A stretch of 64,000 nt of DNA from Dyadobacter sp. 50-39 (GCA_001898145.1 MKSR01000040.1:310001-374000); one strand, 5' to 3'; shown: positions 27,470 through 37,082, numbered from the stretch's first letter. Numbers and translations: made by a program. Notes: generated from the sequence alone by a model not told the origin.

Positions 27470-27528
27470 CTTTGTGTTTTGCGGCCTGCCGCATTGCCAT
27501 TGAACCATACCACAGAATTATTTTTTGA

Positions 27529-29472
27529 ATGAAAGACGAGTCTCAAGTAAAAATTACCCTGCCCGATGGTAGCGAACGTTTTTACCCAAAAGGGGTAACC
27601 GCTCTCGAAATCGCGCTCAGTATCAGTGAAGGGCTTGCACGCAATGTGATAGCCGCCAAAGTCAACAACGAAGTCTGGGACCCTACGCGCCAGATCACGG
27701 AGGACTCCCTGGTGAAACTGCTGACGTGGAACGACGAGGACGGGAAAGCTACATTCTGGCATTCTTCTGCCCACTTGCTGGCGGAAGCATTGGAAGCGCT
27801 GTATCCCGGGGTTAAATTCGGTACGGGGCCTTCCATCGAAAAGGGCTTTTACTATGATGTGGACTTGGGCGGACAGAGCATTTCGCAGGAGGACTTTCCG
27901 AAAATCGAGGCGAAAATGCTGGAACTGGCACGCCAGAAAAACGAATATATCCGCAAGCCGATCAGCAAAGCCGAAGCCATCGATTTTTTTACCAAAAAAG
28001 GCGACGAATACAAGCTGGAACTGATCGACGGACTGGAAGACGGCTCGATTACACTGTACGAGCAGGGCGGTTTCACCGACCTTTGCCGCGGGCCGCATAT
28101 CCCGAATACCGGCTTTATCAAAGCCGCCAAGCTGACCAACATCGCAGGCGCATACTGGCGTAACAAGCAGGAAAACAAAATGCTGACCCGTATTTACGGC
28201 ATTACTTTTCCAAAGCAGAAAGAGCTGGAAGAATATGTGACCCTGATGGAGGAAGCTAAGAAGCGCGACCACCGCCGTCTGGGCAAGGAGTTGGAGCTGT
28301 TTGCATTTTCGGAGAAGGTAGGCCAGGGTTTGCCGCTCTGGTTGCCCAAGGGTGCAATGCTTCGCGAGCGCCTGCAGGCGTTCCTGAGCAAAGCGCAGTC
28401 TCGGGCGGGTTACGTGCCTGTGATCACCCCGCATATCGGCAGCAAGGATTTGTACGTGACGTCGGGCCACTGGGATAAATATGGCAAGGACTCGTTCCAG
28501 CCTATTAAAACCCCGAACCTGGATGAGGAGTACATGCTCAAACCGATGAACTGCCCGCATCACTGCGAGATTTACAAAACTTCTCCCCGCTCCTACAAAG
28601 ACCTGCCGTTGCGGTTTTCGGAGTTCGGGACAGTGTACCGTTACGAGCAAAGCGGCGAGCTGCACGGGCTCACACGGGTACGCGGCTTTACACAGGACGA
28701 TGCGCACATTTTCTGCCGCCCCGATCAGGTAAAGGAAGAGTTCATCCACGTGATCGACCTGGTACTATATGTATTCAAATCGCTCGGGTTTGATGATTAT
28801 AGCGCACAAATTTCGCTGCGTGACCCTAATAACAAAGAAAAATACATCGGTCGCGACGAGGACTGGGAGAAAGCGGAGAGCGCGATCATCGAAGCGGCCG
28901 CGGAACGCGGCCTGAGCACAGTGACTGAGCTGGGCGAAGCTGCATTCTACGGTCCCAAGCTCGACTTCATGGTGCGTGACGCATTGGGCCGCAAATGGCA
29001 GCTTGGTACCATCCAGGTGGATTACCAGCTACCACAGCGCTTCCAGCTCGAATACACTGGTTCCGACAATCAGAAACACCGCCCGGTGATGATCCACCGT
29101 GCGCCTTTCGGTTCTATGGAGCGCTTTACCGCGATCCTGATCGAAAACACCGCCGGGCAGTTCCCGCTGTGGCTTTCGCCTGACCAGATCGCGATCCTGC
29201 CGATTTCGGAGAAGTTCGCGGATTATGCGGAAGAAGTGTTCTTCCAGTTGCAGGATCACGACATCCGTGGATTCGTAGACCACCGCGACGAGAAGATCGG
29301 CCGCAAAATCCGGGATGCGGAAGTGACCAAAGTACCTTTCATGCTCATCGTTGGCGAGAAAGAGGCAGCCGAAGGGAAGCTATCCGTGCGCCGCAAAGGT
29401 GAGGGTGATTTGGGAAGCATGACAGTCGACGAGTTTGTCGCGTTTTTCAAGAAGGAAGCCGCCATTGCTTGA
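27529..29472 (+). CDS. thrS: Threonine-tRNA ligase
   Basis: 647 aa, the normal full-length ThrRS. Order: TGS domain (1-65), editing/N2 domain with H78 and H82 of the HxxxH zinc-like motif (HSSAH), then the class II catalytic core. The core shows motif 2 [18 protein letters not shown], the zinc-ligand Cys in [13 protein letters not shown], and motif 3 [13 protein letters not shown]. The anticodon-binding domain occupies about 545-640. It attaches threonine to tRNA(Thr) and hydrolyses Ser-tRNA(Thr) through its editing domain. infC, rpmI and rplT follow, a classical order. Confidence 0.97.
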   Translation: MKDESQVKITLPDGSERFYPKGVTALEIALSISEGLARNVIAAKVNNEVWDPTRQITEDSLVKLLTWNDEDGKATFWHSSAHLLAEALEALYPGVKFGTGPSIEKGFYYDVDLGGQSISQEDFPKIEAKMLELARQKNEYIRKPISKAEAIDFFTKKGDEYKLELIDGLEDGSITLYEQGGFTDLCRGPHIPNTGFIKAAKLTNIAGAYWRNKQENKMLTRIYGITFPKQKELEEYVTLMEEAKKRDHRRLGKELELFAFSEKVGQGLPLWLPKGAMLRERLQAFLSKAQSRAGYVPVITPHIGSKDLYVTSGHWDKYGKDSFQPIKTPNLDEEYMLKPMNCPHHCEIYKTSPRSYKDLPLRFSEFGTVYRYEQSGELHGLTRVRGFTQDDAHIFCRPDQVKEEFIHVIDLVLYVFKSLGFDDYSAQISLRDPNNKEKYIGRDEDWEKAESAIIEAAAERGLSTVTELGEAAFYGPKLDFMVRDALGRKWQLGTIQVDYQLPQRFQLEYTGSDNQKHRPVMIHRAPFGSMERFTAILIENTAGQFPLWLSPDQIAILPISEKFADYAEEVFFQLQDHDIRGFVDHRDEKIGRKIRDAEVTKVPFMLIVGEKEAAEGKLSVRRKGEGDLGSMTVDEFVAFFKKEAAIA

Positions 29473-29513
29473 TGTTTTTGTAAGATTTTAGTATTATTCC
29501 AGTAATAAGGCAC

Positions 29514-29521
29514 TATTTTTG
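29514..29521 (+). promoter_or_regulatory. Possible infC promoter (-7 box)
   Basis: TATTTTTG at 29514-29521 matches the Bacteroidota -7 box TAnnTTTG exactly. The upstream element is weak (TTTA about 23 nt before). Predicted transcription start is near 29528, about 55 nt before infC. Confidence 0.4.
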
Positions 29522-29582
29522 TGGAGCTAGTGTTAATTTTTTCGATTTCCACCAAAAACAAAAAAACACCAATACGAATTAT

Positions 29583-30137
29583 ATGGCATTACGACCCCCT
29601 AGTGGACGGATGAGGATTCCCGAAGAACCTTACAAAATAAACGAACGAATTACAGCAAAAGAAGTACGTCTGGTCGGTGAAAACATCGAGCCGGGTATAG
29701 TAGATATCAATACCGCCCGCGCAATGGCAAAGGCACAAGGACTTGACCTCGTGGAGATTGCACCCACGGCGGTTCCGCCAGTATGCAAAGTAGTGGACTA
29801 CTCGAAGTTCAAGTACGAGCAGAAGAAAAAACAAAAGGAAATCAAGGCAAAGGCGCAGAAAGTAGTCATCAAAGAAATCCGTTTCGGCCCGAACACGGAT
29901 GACCACGACTTCGATTTTAAATTGAAGCACGCGATCAACTTCCTGAAAGAAGGTTCAAAAGTAAAAGCGTATGTGCATTTTGTAGGACGTACCATTGTCT
30001 TCAAAGAGCGCGGTGTGAACCTTCTGAACAAATTCTCCGAAGCATTGTCTGAATATGGCAAGATCGAGATGGAGCCTAAGCTGGAAGGAAAACGCATGAC
30101 GATCATACTCACTCCTACTCCTGCAAAGAGCAAGTAA
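29583..30137 (+). CDS. infC: Translation initiation factor IF-3
   Basis: 184 aa. The N-domain signature is RINERITAKEVRLVGE-like (KINERITAKEVRLVGENIE), followed by ALAKAQGLDLVEIAPTAVPP-like text and CKVVDYSKFKYEQKKK. The linker is Lys-rich and the C-domain carries IRFGPNTDDHDF and AYVHFVGRTIVFKERG. IF-3 binds the 30S subunit and enforces correct start selection. The gene uses ATG here, in contrast to the rare AUU start that autoregulates infC in E. coli. It lies 110 nt after thrS and before a hairpin that separates it from rpmI. Confidence 0.96.
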   Translation: MALRPPSGRMRIPEEPYKINERITAKEVRLVGENIEPGIVDINTARAMAKAQGLDLVEIAPTAVPPVCKVVDYSKFKYEQKKKQKEIKAKAQKVVIKEIRFGPNTDDHDFDFKLKHAINFLKEGSKVKAYVHFVGRTIVFKERGVNLLNKFSEALSEYGKIEMEPKLEGKRMTIILTPTPAKSK

Positions 30138-30170
30138 CGGGCTGACCTGATCAATATAATTGATATAATA

Positions 30171-30212
30171 AATCGTGTTTCAGACTGCTGTCCGGAGCAC
30201 GATTTTATTTTT
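30171..30212 (+). terminator. Hairpin and T-run between infC and rpmI
   Basis: AATCGTG (30171-30177) pairs with CACGATT (30198-30204), followed by TTATTTTT. It could end infC messages partially. Just upstream a small palindrome TCAAT-ATA-ATTGA lies near 30150. A ribosomal-protein autoregulatory role is possible but not shown. Confidence 0.5.
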
Positions 30213-30234
30213 ATGTAAAATTTCGCTAATTTTG
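30203..30234 (+). promoter_or_regulatory. Predicted rpmI-rplT promoter
   Basis: TTTT at 30203-30206 (one mismatch to TTTG), a 20-nt spacer and a perfect -7 box TAATTTTG at 30227-30234. Transcription would start near 30241, 35 nt before rpmI, and just beyond the hairpin that closes infC. Confidence 0.45.
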
Positions 30235-30275
30235 CGCGCTGTTTTATATTTTATCAACTATTAGTTTTTTGAATT

Positions 30276-30470
30276 ATGCCTAAAATGAAAACCAACTCTG
30301 GGGCTAAAAAGCGTTTCGCGCTGACTGGCACCGGAAAAATCAAACGTAAGCACGCTTTCCACAGCCACATCCTGACCAAGAAATCAAACAAGCGCAAGCG
30401 TGGTTTGGTGAAGACTGGTCTGATCGATGAGTCTAACGAGAAGCAGGTATTGGCAATGCTTCGGAAATAA
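30276..30470 (+). CDS. rpmI: 50S ribosomal protein L35
   Basis: 64 aa, strongly basic, with the L35 hallmarks [20 protein letters not shown] at the N-terminus and KSNKRKRGL in the middle. It is a component of the large ribosomal subunit. It is followed after about 100 nt by rplT, the usual partner, and preceded by its own predicted promoter. Confidence 0.97.
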   Translation: MPKMKTNSGAKKRFALTGTGKIKRKHAFHSHILTKKSNKRKRGLVKTGLIDESNEKQVLAMLRK

Positions 30471-30572
30471 TCCGTAAAAAGCCGATCAGAAATTAACCTC
30501 TGGTTTTTTGTTCAACCCGATAGAAGGCATTCAAGTCCCAACAGGGCGCCGATTATCAAAAACAGTTAAATT

Positions 30573-30917
30573 ATGCCACGTTCAGTAAATCACGTAGCGT
30601 CACGTGCAAGACGTAAAAAAGTTTTAAAACTCGCGAAAGGCTATTTCGGCCGTCGCAAAAATGTATGGACCGTTGCCAAGAACGCCGTTGAGCGCGGTTT
30701 GGCTTACGCATACGAAGGCCGTAAACAGAAGAAACGTAACTTCCGCGCATTGTGGATCCAGCGTATCAACGCAGGAACCCGTCAGCACGGATTGTCTTAT
30801 TCTGCTTTCATCGGCAAACTTAATGCAAAAGGCATCGAGCTGAACAGGAAAGTACTCGCGGATCTCGCGATGAACCATCCTGACGCATTCAAAGCGATCG
30901 TTGATCAGGTAAAATAA
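30573..30917 (+). CDS. rplT: 50S ribosomal protein L20
   Basis: 114 aa basic protein with the L20 landmarks [29 protein letters not shown] and [19 protein letters not shown]-type segments (read in parts). L20 binds 23S rRNA early in assembly and in several bacteria represses its own operon. A perfect terminator follows 7 nt after the stop codon. Confidence 0.97.
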   Translation: MPRSVNHVASRARRKKVLKLAKGYFGRRKNVWTVAKNAVERGLAYAYEGRKQKKRNFRALWIQRINAGTRQHGLSYSAFIGKLNAKGIELNRKVLADLAMNHPDAFKAIVDQVK

Positions 30918-30923
30918 AACAGC

Positions 30924-30951
30924 ATCCCGCCCGAGTGGCGGGATTTTTTTT
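30924..30951 (+). terminator. Intrinsic terminator of the rpmI-rplT unit
   Basis: ATCCCGCC (30924-30931) pairs with GGCGGGAT (30937-30944) around a 5-nt loop and is followed by a run of eight T. Confidence 0.92.
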
Positions 30952-30978
30952 GCATAAAGAATAACGACCGGATAAAGC

Positions 30979-31045
30979 AAGGGCTTTAAAACGATAGTAC
31001 ATTTGCACAAATTGATGTACTATCGTAAAAGCCCTTTTTCTTTTT
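30979..31045 (+). terminator. Long hairpin with T-run upstream of the phospholipase gene, promoter-like box in loop
   Basis: AAGGGCTTT (30979-30987) plus ACGATAGTACAT (30991-31002) pair with ATGTACTATCGT (31015-31026) plus AAAGCCCTT (31028-31036): 21 bp with an AAA/A internal loop. TTTTTCTTTTT follows (31033-31043). The box TACATTTG at 30998-31005, a perfect -7 match, spans the end of the left arm and the loop. No good -33 element is visible. Confidence 0.7.
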
Positions 31046-31059
31046 AACTCACCTTAACC

Positions 31060-33606
31060 ATGGACTCAAGAAGAGAATTTATCCGGAAAGCCACCATGCT
31101 CACAGGAGCAGCCGGGTTGTTCGGCGCCCTACCCGCTTCTATCCAGAAAGCACTGGCTATCAACCCGCCCAAAGGCACCACCTGGCAAGACGCCGAGCAT
31201 GTGGTGATACTGATGCAGGAAAACCGCTCTTTCGACCACTCCTACGGGACTCTCCGCGGTGTGCGGGGCTTCAACGACCCGCGGGCCATAACGCTTCCGA
31301 ACAACAATCTCGTCTGGCTGCAAACGAACGCATTCGGAGAGACATATGTACCCTTCCGCCTGAATATCAAGGAATCTAAAGCGACCTGGATGGGTTCGCT
31401 TCCGCATTCATGGCCCAACCAGGTCGACGCACGCAATGGCGGCAAGTACGACAAATGGCTCGTCGCGAAGCAACCAGGCAATAAGGATTATGCTAAAATG
31501 CCATTGACGCAAGGTTTTTATAACCGGGAGGACATTCCCTTCTACTATGCCATGGCCGATGCGTTTACGGTTTGTGACCAGAACTTCTGCTCGTCACTAA
31601 CCGGCACCACCCCGAACCGGCTCTACCTCTGGAGTGGTACCGTGCGCGAGAACACCGATCCGAACAAGCACTATGCCAATATTCGCAACGAAAACGTGAC
31701 CGACGACCGGGAGGCGTCATGGACCACATTTCCGGAGCGGCTCGAAGACAATGGCATTTCTTGGAAAATTTACCAGAATGAGCTGAGTATCAATACAGGG
31801 TTCACCGGGGAGGAAGATGCATGGCTGGCCAACTTTACGGATAACCCTATCGAATGGTTTACCCAATACAACATCCGCTACCATACCGGCTACCAGCGCT
31901 ATCTGAAAGAACGCCAACAAATGCTGCCGGGCGAGATCGAGGCGGCGCAGGCGAAACTGAAAACGCTATCGGGCAAGGAAGCGGCGGATCTTGAAAAAGT
32001 ATTAAAAGAAAAGCGTGCATTGCTGAAACTGGCCAATGAAGAATTGATCCGTTGGAGCCCCGAGAAGTTCGAACAACTCTCACAACGCCAGAAAAACATT
32101 CACAACAAAGCGTTCACCGTTAACAGCAACGACCCTGACTACCGGAGAATTACCTCGGTAAAGTACCAGGACGGCGACATGGAACACGAAGCCAAGGCGC
32201 CTATGGGCGATGTGCTGCACCAGTTCCGTTCCGATGTAAAAACCGGTGCATTGCCGACGGTATCGTGGCTGGTGGCTCCTGAAAACTTCTCCGACCACCC
32301 CGGCGCCCCCTGGTATGGCGCCTGGTATGTTTCGGAAGTGATCGACATCCTCACCGCCGATCCGGAAGTATGGAAAAAAACGATATTCATTCTCTGCTAC
32401 GACGAAAACGACGGCTATTTCGATCATGTGCCGCCATTTGTTGTGCCAAATCCGTACAAGGATGACACCGGTGCAGTTTCGGAAGGCATCGATTGCAAGA
32501 CGGAATTCGTGACGATGGAGCAGGATATGCAGAAGAAAAAGAAAGAAGAATGCCGCGAAAGCCCGATCGGGCTGGGTTACCGTGTGCCGCTGATCATCGC
32601 GTCGCCATGGAACCGCGGCGGTAATGTGTGCTCGGAAGTGTTCGACCATACATCCATTTTACAATTCCTCGAAAAATTTGTGAGCCTCAAATCCGGCAAA
32701 CAAGTGAAGGAGACGAACATAACGGAATGGCGGCGCACTATTTGCGGTGACCTTACCTCGACATTCACGCCTTACGACGGGCAAGAAATCAAGCTGCCGG
32801 CTTTCGTTGAAAGAGCCGAGTTTATGGAAAGCATCTTTAATGCCAAATTCAAAAAACTTCCGAACGGTTATAAGGCATTATCCAAAAGCGAGATCGACGA
32901 GGTAAATAGTAACCCGCTGACCTCTCCTATTTTGCCCAACCAGGAAAAAGGAACCCGGCCGGCATGTCCCATCCCGTATGAATTATATGCCGACGGTGCA
33001 TTCAACTCTGCCAAAAATGCATTTGAAATTAAGCTGGAAGCCAGAAATGGCATATTTCACGACAAATCTGCCGGTTCGCCATTTATCGTGTACGCCCCGG
33101 GAAAATACAAAAATGAGCACGTCAAAGTATGGAACTATGCGGTGAAAGCCGGTGATTCGTTAACCGGCTCCTGGAACCCCACCGATTTTGCAGACGAACA
33201 TTACCACCTGAAAGTATACGGACCGAACGGTTTTTTCAGGGAATACATGGGCGGGAAAGAGCATGCGGAAATACTCGTCCAGACCAGTTATGAATTGGAC
33301 AGAGTGAGCAAACCAACCGGCAATATTCTCCTGACAATCACCAACTTGAACCCTAAGAAAAAGTACACCTTTATGGTTTCAGATAATGCTTATAGATCTC
33401 CGGTTAAAACGGTTATCCTAGAAAACAATCAATCGGCTGATAGGAAAAGAAAGGCATTGATAATGAACCTGTTTAAAAGTAGCGGTTGGTATGATTTCTC
33501 AATTTCTATTCAAGGTGACGAAAATTTCCTTTCCCGCTATGCTGGACATGTCGAAACTGGTCGTCAAAGCGAAAGCGACCCCTACATGGGCCAAATGCTA
33601 AGCTGA
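31060..33606 (+). CDS. Phosphocholine-specific phospholipase C, Tat-exported
   Basis: 848 aa. The N-terminus is a twin-arginine signal (SRREFIRKATMLTGAAGLFG). The phosphoesterase domain (PF04185, about residues 45-520) has the metal-binding block QENRSFDHSYGTLRG, the nucleophile region SLTGTTPNRLY, and CYDENDGYFDHVPP. The C-terminus (about 640-840) carries two DUF756 beta domains typical of this family. It would hydrolyse phosphatidylcholine or sphingomyelin in the periplasm or outside. A phosphate- or carbon-scavenging role is inferred. It is a lone transcription unit between a large hairpin and the dnaK leader. Confidence 0.92.
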   Translation: MDSRREFIRKATMLTGAAGLFGALPASIQKALAINPPKGTTWQDAEHVVILMQENRSFDHSYGTLRGVRGFNDPRAITLPNNNLVWLQTNAFGETYVPFRLNIKESKATWMGSLPHSWPNQVDARNGGKYDKWLVAKQPGNKDYAKMPLTQGFYNREDIPFYYAMADAFTVCDQNFCSSLTGTTPNRLYLWSGTVRENTDPNKHYANIRNENVTDDREASWTTFPERLEDNGISWKIYQNELSINTGFTGEEDAWLANFTDNPIEWFTQYNIRYHTGYQRYLKERQQMLPGEIEAAQAKLKTLSGKEAADLEKVLKEKRALLKLANEELIRWSPEKFEQLSQRQKNIHNKAFTVNSNDPDYRRITSVKYQDGDMEHEAKAPMGDVLHQFRSDVKTGALPTVSWLVAPENFSDHPGAPWYGAWYVSEVIDILTADPEVWKKTIFILCYDENDGYFDHVPPFVVPNPYKDDTGAVSEGIDCKTEFVTMEQDMQKKKKEECRESPIGLGYRVPLIIASPWNRGGNVCSEVFDHTSILQFLEKFVSLKSGKQVKETNITEWRRTICGDLTSTFTPYDGQEIKLPAFVERAEFMESIFNAKFKKLPNGYKALSKSEIDEVNSNPLTSPILPNQEKGTRPACPIPYELYADGAFNSAKNAFEIKLEARNGIFHDKSAGSPFIVYAPGKYKNEHVKVWNYAVKAGDSLTGSWNPTDFADEHYHLKVYGPNGFFREYMGGKEHAEILVQTSYELDRVSKPTGNILLTITNLNPKKKYTFMVSDNAYRSPVKTVILENNQSADRKRKALIMNLFKSSGWYDFSISIQGDENFLSRYAGHVETGRQSESDPYMGQMLS

Positions 33607-33618
33607 TACCCCCACTCC

Positions 33619-33642
33619 GTCAGGCCGGAATCCCGGCCTGAC
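33619..33642 (+). terminator. Hairpin downstream of the phospholipase gene
   Basis: A perfect 10-bp stem GTCAGGCCGG (33619-33628) / CCGGCCTGAC (33633-33642) with a 4-nt loop. The T-tract after it is weak (ACTTTGTC), so termination may be partial. The remaining 145 nt before dnaK contain no CIRCE element and no clear promoter. Confidence 0.6.
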
Positions 33643-33788
33643 ACTTTGTCATTCATGTTTTATGAGGAAGTTGCTGGTACGGGGTTTTTAATAGAACTCG
33701 CAGTGACCGTTTAAAAAGCGAGGTGCTGTGACGCCGCGGACGGTTCAAAGTCCAGAATCAAATCATACTTAACTTATAAAATAGAACA

Positions 33789-35708
33789 ATGGGAAAAATT
33801 ATTGGCATAGACTTAGGAACAACGAACTCCTGCGTGGCTGTCATGGAGGGTAACGAGCCGGTTGTAATAGCCAACAGCGAAGGTGCCCGCACTACCCCTT
33901 CCGTAGTTGCTTTCATGGATAATGGTGAACGCAAAATCGGAGCACCGGCCAAACGTCAGGCGATTACCAATCCCAAGCATACTATTAGCTCCATCAAGCG
34001 TTTCATGGGTAAAAAATACGATGACACAACGTCTGAAATGAAGACGGTAGCGTACAGCGTAGAAAAAGGCCCTAACAATACCCCACGCATTCCGATCGGC
34101 GACCGCCTGTATACCCCTCAGGAAGTTTCTGCATTCATTCTTCAAAAAATGAGACAAACTGCGGAAGACTATCTGGGTCAGGAAGTTACCGAAGCAGTGA
34201 TCACCGTTCCCGCCTACTTCAACGACGCGGAACGCCAGGCTACAAAAGAAGCTGGTCAGATCGCCGGACTGGATGTAAAACGTATCATCAACGAACCTAC
34301 TGCTGCCGCCCTGGCTTATGGCCTCGACAAACAGCATAAGGATATGAAAATTGCCGTGTTCGACTTGGGTGGTGGTACTTTCGACGTATCCATCCTGGAA
34401 CTGGGCGATGGCGTATTCGAAGTGAAATCTACCGACGGTGATACCCACCTGGGTGGTGACGACTTCGACCAGGTGATCATCAACTGGCTCGCCGACGAAT
34501 TCCAGAAAGACGAAAACGTTGACCTGCGCAGAGATCCAATGGCATTGCAACGTTTGAAAGAAGCTGCGGAAAAAGCGAAAGTTGAATTGTCGAGCTCGGC
34601 TCAGACGGAGATCAACCTGCCGTATATCTTCCCGGTAGATGGTATTCCAAAACACTTGGTTCGTACTTTGACCCGCGCGAAATTCGAACAACTCGCTGAT
34701 ACACTGTTCCAACGTATGATGGAGCCTTGCAAAAGAGCGATGAAGAACGCAGGATATTCGAACAGCGACATCGACGAAGTAATTCTCGTAGGTGGTTCTA
34801 CCCGTATCCCTCGCGTGCAGGAAGAGGTTGAGAAATTCTTTGGCAAAAAGCCTTCGAAAAACGTTAACCCTGACGAAGCTGTGGCAGTAGGTGCTGCAAT
34901 CCAGGGCGGTGTACTCACCGGCGAAGTGAAAGACGTACTTCTTCTGGACGTAATTCCTTTGTCACTCGGTATCGAAACATTGGGTGGTGTGTTCACCAAG
35001 CTCATCGAAGCGAACACGACTATTCCATCGAAAAAAACGGAGACATTCTCGACTGCCGCTGATAACCAGCCTTCCGTGGAAATCCACGTATTGCAGGGTG
35101 AGCGTCCGCAAGCTTCGAACAACCGTACCCTCGGTCGTTTCCACTTGTCCGACATCCCGCCTGCACAACGCGGTGTACCTCAGATCGAAGTGACATTCGA
35201 TGTGGATGCTAACGGTATCCTGCATGTTTCTGCGAAAGATAAAGGAACCGGTAAAGAGCAAAAAATCCGTATCGAAGCTTCCAGCGGTCTGACCGACGCC
35301 GAAATCAACAGAATGCGTGAAGAAGCGAAAGCGAACGAAGCTGCCGATAAAGCCGAACGCGAGAAAATCGAAAAAATCAACGGAGCCGATAGCCTGATCT
35401 TCTCGACCGAGAAACAGCTGAAAGAATACGGTGACAAACTTTCTGACGGCAACAAATCGAGCATCGAAGCTGCATTGGCAGAATTGAAAACTGCTCACCA
35501 GTCTCAGGATCTTACTGCGATCGACGCAGCATCCGAGAAACTGAATGCGGCATGGCAGGCATCCGCTCAGGAGATGTATGCACAAGGTGGTGAAGGCCCG
35601 GCCGGAGGCGCCCAGCCAGGTGCAGGCGGCCCGACCGGAAATCCAGGTGCAGGCAACAATGGTGCAACAGACGACGTGACGGACGTCAACTTCGAAGAAG
35701 TGAAATAA
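33789..35708 (+). CDS. dnaK: Chaperone protein DnaK (Hsp70)
   Basis: 639 aa. The nucleotide-binding domain shows [16 protein letters not shown] (phosphate 1), [18 protein letters not shown] (phosphate 2) and [14 protein letters not shown] (adenosine). The substrate-binding domain follows from about residue 390 ([15 protein letters not shown]). The C-terminal lid ends in a Gly/Pro-rich tail and EEVK, the usual terminus. It acts with DnaJ and GrpE in folding and stress, though neither partner is encoded next to it. A strong terminator follows. Confidence 0.98.
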   Translation: MGKIIGIDLGTTNSCVAVMEGNEPVVIANSEGARTTPSVVAFMDNGERKIGAPAKRQAITNPKHTISSIKRFMGKKYDDTTSEMKTVAYSVEKGPNNTPRIPIGDRLYTPQEVSAFILQKMRQTAEDYLGQEVTEAVITVPAYFNDAERQATKEAGQIAGLDVKRIINEPTAAALAYGLDKQHKDMKIAVFDLGGGTFDVSILELGDGVFEVKSTDGDTHLGGDDFDQVIINWLADEFQKDENVDLRRDPMALQRLKEAAEKAKVELSSSAQTEINLPYIFPVDGIPKHLVRTLTRAKFEQLADTLFQRMMEPCKRAMKNAGYSNSDIDEVILVGGSTRIPRVQEEVEKFFGKKPSKNVNPDEAVAVGAAIQGGVLTGEVKDVLLLDVIPLSLGIETLGGVFTKLIEANTTIPSKKTETFSTAADNQPSVEIHVLQGERPQASNNRTLGRFHLSDIPPAQRGVPQIEVTFDVDANGILHVSAKDKGTGKEQKIRIEASSGLTDAEINRMREEAKANEAADKAEREKIEKINGADSLIFSTEKQLKEYGDKLSDGNKSSIEAALAELKTAHQSQDLTAIDAASEKLNAAWQASAQEMYAQGGEGPAGGAQPGAGGPTGNPGAGNNGATDDVTDVNFEEVK

Positions 35709-35720
35709 GAATGAGATTAG

Positions 35721-35759
35721 AAAAAATCCCCGTCCGTTAAACAGATGGGGATTTTTTTT
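35721..35759 (+). terminator. dnaK terminator
   Basis: AAAAAATCCCC (35721-35731) pairs with GGGGATTTTTT (from 35747) and continues into T's, giving a classical intrinsic terminator 12 nt after the dnaK stop. Confidence 0.9.
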
Positions 35760-35806
35760 ACACGCAGTGTTACATTTTGGGGTGACATCGCGTATATAAA
35801 AATAGA

Positions 35807-35841
35807 AAATCGGTCCGGCAGCTGCTGGCACTGATTTTTTT
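35807..35841 (+). terminator. Second hairpin with T-run in the dnaK-35898 gap
   Basis: AAATCGGTCCGGCAGC (35807-35822) folds onto GCTGCTGGCACTGATTT with two G-U wobbles and one bulge, followed by TTTTTT. As dnaK is already terminated at 35759, it either backs up that site or ends a short transcript starting in between. Confidence 0.55.
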
Positions 35842-35897
35842 CATTCCAAACGAATCATCATCAATCTAATCAGCCACCTATTAAAATCCAGACTCCT

Positions 35898-36113
35898 ATG
35901 GACGCAAGAATCGCATTACCAGAATTAATGTATCTCTCTCCAACCACCCGCGAAAAGGCGGTGGCCGTCGCGCAGGAACTTTTAAGATCTACCAACATCT
36001 CCCCTCGCGAGGCTGTTTCCAAAGCAATTCTGATTGCGAAAAACTGGGCGGTTAAAAACGTGAACCGCCGCGTTTGGAAAAAATTGAAGTCCGTTGAAAC
36101 AGAAATGATATGA
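35898..36113 (+). CDS. Small conserved-looking protein coupled to an SDR gene
   Basis: 71 aa, basic (many Lys/Arg) and helical throughout. It reads LPELMYLSPTTREKAVAVAQ, then STNISPREAVSKAILIAKNW and VKNVNRRVWKKL. I do not recognise the family. It may be a small nucleic-acid-binding or adaptor protein, but nothing proves that. Its TGA overlaps the ATG of the dehydrogenase (ATGA), evidence that it is translated. Confidence 0.6.
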   Translation: MDARIALPELMYLSPTTREKAVAVAQELLRSTNISPREAVSKAILIAKNWAVKNVNRRVWKKLKSVETEMI

Positions 36114-36928
36114 TCGAGCTGAAATTCAAAGATCAGGTCGTCATCGTCACGGGGTCCAGCTCAGGCATCGGTAAAGCCTGTGCGCTGCATTTCGGAAATA
36201 ACGGCGCGCATGTAGTGGTAAATTACAGTTCCAATGCGGCATCCGGACAGGAAGTGGTCGACGAGATCAAGGCCAACGGCGGCAGCGCGATCCTGGTGAA
36301 AGCCGACGTCAGCAAGGAGGATGATATTAAAGCATTGTTTGCTGAAACGGTTAATCAGTTTGGACGCGTCGATGTACTTGTCAGCAACGCAGGCTTGCAA
36401 AAGGATGCGCCGTTTCTGGAAATGACTTTGGAACAGTGGCAAAAGGTGATTGACGTAAACCTGACGGGCCAGTTCCTCGCCTGCCGTGAAGCTGCAAAGC
36501 AGTTTATCGCGCAGCAGCAAGCAGTTAGCGAACCCAATCACAGCGAATTGGCCATTGGAAAAATCGTATTGATGAGCTCGGTTCATGATGTTATTCCCTG
36601 GGCAGGGCATGTCAACTATGCGGCTTCCAAAGGCGGGATCATGATGTTCATGAAATCCATCTCGCAGGAACTTGCCCCACACAAAATCCGGGTAAACTCT
36701 GTAAGCCCCGGAGCGATCAAGACACCGATTAACAAAGAAGTATGGTCAGATCCCGATAAATACCAAAGCCTGCTCCACCTGATCCCTTACAAACGGATCG
36801 GAACCGCGCAGGATGTAGCTAAGGCCGTGGCCTGGCTCGCATCGGACGATTCGGATTATGTAAATGGCGAAACGCTCTACATCGATGGCGGGATGACATT
36901 ATACCCGGAATTTGCCGATAACGGGTGA
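36110..36928 (+). CDS. Short-chain dehydrogenase, glucose 1-dehydrogenase-like
   Basis: 272 aa classical SDR. The NAD(P)-binding TGSSSGIGKA is at residues 14-23 and SNAG at 92-95. The catalytic Ser157, Tyr170 and Lys174 are in MSSVHDVIPWAGHVNYAASKGG-type sequence (two short blocks). The PWAGHVNYAASKGG block and the end (YVNGETLYIDGGMTLYP) resemble glucose 1-dehydrogenases. The substrate is probably a sugar or polyol, but this is inferred. It overlaps the small upstream gene by 4 nt. A heptamer-repeat element follows about 10 nt after the stop. Confidence 0.85.
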   Translation: MIELKFKDQVVIVTGSSSGIGKACALHFGNNGAHVVVNYSSNAASGQEVVDEIKANGGSAILVKADVSKEDDIKALFAETVNQFGRVDVLVSNAGLQKDAPFLEMTLEQWQKVIDVNLTGQFLACREAAKQFIAQQQAVSEPNHSELAIGKIVLMSSVHDVIPWAGHVNYAASKGGIMMFMKSISQELAPHKIRVNSVSPGAIKTPINKEVWSDPDKYQSLLHLIPYKRIGTAQDVAKAVAWLASDDSDYVNGETLYIDGGMTLYPEFADNG

Positions 36929-36936
36929 AGGGCATT

Positions 36937-37078
36937 AGGCTGTAAGCTATAAGCCTTAGGCTCTAAGCAATAGGCATCACAATAAAAGAGGCTGTATGTT
37001 GACGCTGGCATGATAACCAGCTGACATACAGCCTCTTAATTTATAGCTTATTGCTTATTGCTTACAGCTTATAGCCTC
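36937..37078. repeat. Heptamer-grammar inverted-repeat element, copy 3, enclosing a terminator
   Basis: The left arm (about 36937-36978) has 7-nt units of the form TAGGCTG and TAAGCTA, six in phase. The right arm (about 37040-37078) has GCTTATT, GCTTACA and GCTTATA units, the reverse complement in the same 7-nt phase. Sequence differs from the copies at 18842 and 25210, but the periodicity and inverted layout are the same. Confidence 0.75.
36986..37037. terminator. Bidirectional terminator between convergent genes
   Basis: A perfect 14-bp stem AAGAGGCTGTATGT (36986-36999) / ACATACAGCCTCTT (37024-37037) with an inner 5-bp stem GCTGG/CCAGC. On the minus strand TTTTATT follows, so it should end the hydrolase transcript; on the plus strand AATTT follows. 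Confidence 0.8.
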
Positions 37079-37082
37079 CCGC

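Noticed and set aside
27367-28749. Long minus-strand frame (460 codons) opposite thrS
   Set aside because: It lies wholly antisense to the well-supported thrS and the end of the TPR gene; composition is that of a shadow of biased codon use.
33643-33788. CIRCE or heat-shock operator before dnaK
   Set aside because: No TTAGCACTC-type inverted repeat is present in the leader.
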